NCBI GenBank assembly: GCA_022841905.1 | Contig: JALHQO010000001.1 | Location: 62,001 to 126,000, forward strand | DNA length: 64,000 bases | Reading direction: 5' to 3' | Source of the DNA: Hyphomonadaceae bacterium | GTDB taxonomy: Bacteria; Pseudomonadota; Alphaproteobacteria; Caulobacterales; Aquidulcibacteraceae | Part shown: piece by piece, positions 63,950 through 64,000 of the stretch | Position numbering within the stretch: position 1 is the first letter of the stretch | How the letters are laid out: every line of letters begins with the position of its first letter | Program-made: the position numbers and the translations under genes | Notes under the pieces: model-generated | Databases searched by the model: none | Told to the model about the DNA's origin: nothing | The model's input: only the letters and a program-made list of their open reading frames with translations

Positions 63950-63993
63950 CCGTCATTCCGGGCTCCATGCTTCGCATTGCCCCGGATTGACGG
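63950..63993. repeat. Dispersed palindromic repeat, single form
   Basis: A 44-bp imperfect palindrome, CCGTCATTCCGG...CCGGATTGACGG, with an inner ATGC-TTC-GCAT hairpin. In reverse it matches the left half of the element at 33066. It follows the MAPEG gene stop by 18 bp and may continue past the window. Confidence 0.75.
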
Positions 63994-64000
63994 TGATGAT

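Overview
This 64 kb window is a dense, GC-rich bacterial chromosome segment with no plasmid, prophage or IS signature. Gene content and order point to an alphaproteobacterium, most likely Caulobacterales/Hyphomonadaceae. The evidence is DUF2093, DUF4170 and UrcA proteins, a ctaC-ctaD-ctaB-small-ctaG-ctaE-DUF983-surf1 oxidase operon, a pmbA-cysQ-DUF4170-msbA block, and DUF374-waaA-lpxK. This placement is inferred from gene content, not from a marker gene. No rRNA, tRNA or CRISPR array was seen.

Layout. 0-7 kb: a GT87 membrane glycosyltransferase, a PlsC-like acyltransferase, an M1 aminopeptidase translationally coupled to a globin, and a large beta-helix-like membrane protein. 7-13 kb: xseA, a TPR/GT9 fusion, a DUF6165 gene, a frameshifted GT25 gene, DUF2093, an M23 lipoprotein with an altered metal motif, and a cupin lipoprotein. 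13.6-25 kb: two lipid A/envelope blocks, DUF374-waaA-lpxK-lpxL-like and pmbA-cysQ-DUF4170-msbA, separated by a Cys-phosphatase, a CHASE3 hybrid histidine kinase and a UrcA protein. 25-31 kb: small membrane proteins and lipoproteins, an ETF-beta-methyltransferase-like gene coupled to a desaturase, an ArsR regulator divergent from a NIPSNAP/ABM pair, an AlkA-like glycosylase and ubiA. 31-45 kb: an ABC exporter, gshA, rsmE, a beta-barrel protein, a POT peptide transporter, an orphan VirD4-like ATPase, a TonB-dependent receptor, a 27-residue Lys-rich protein, tldD and a TPR protein. 45-53 kb: the aa3 cytochrome oxidase operon with its assembly factors, running into an M16 peptidase and a GNAT. 53-64 kb: YqgE, a peroxiredoxin, SPFH/NfeD, a MarR-nitroreductase operon with a readable operator pair, ispH-kinase-membrane protein-rnhA, argS, and two small membrane proteins.

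Themes. Envelope building dominates: lipid A synthesis, Kdo transfer and export, several acyltransferases and two M23/M1 surface hydrolases. Aerobic respiration (haem O synthesis and the oxidase) is the second theme. Genes are packed with 4-bp start/stop overlaps (ATGA, GTGA, TTGA). Four convergent pairs share a single four-base stop overlap (CTAG or TTAG). Intergenic space is scarce and holds REPIN-like double hairpins, a dispersed CCGTCAT...ATGACGG repeat (two copies), and a 7-bp tandem repeat sitting where the argS ribosome binding site should be.

No clearly new multi-gene defence or mobile system was found. The items most worth following are the covarying REPIN-like pair, the MarR tandem operators, the probable envelope phosphatase beside the lipid A genes, the orphan soluble coupling ATPase, the beta-helix membrane protein, and three proteins under 65 residues.
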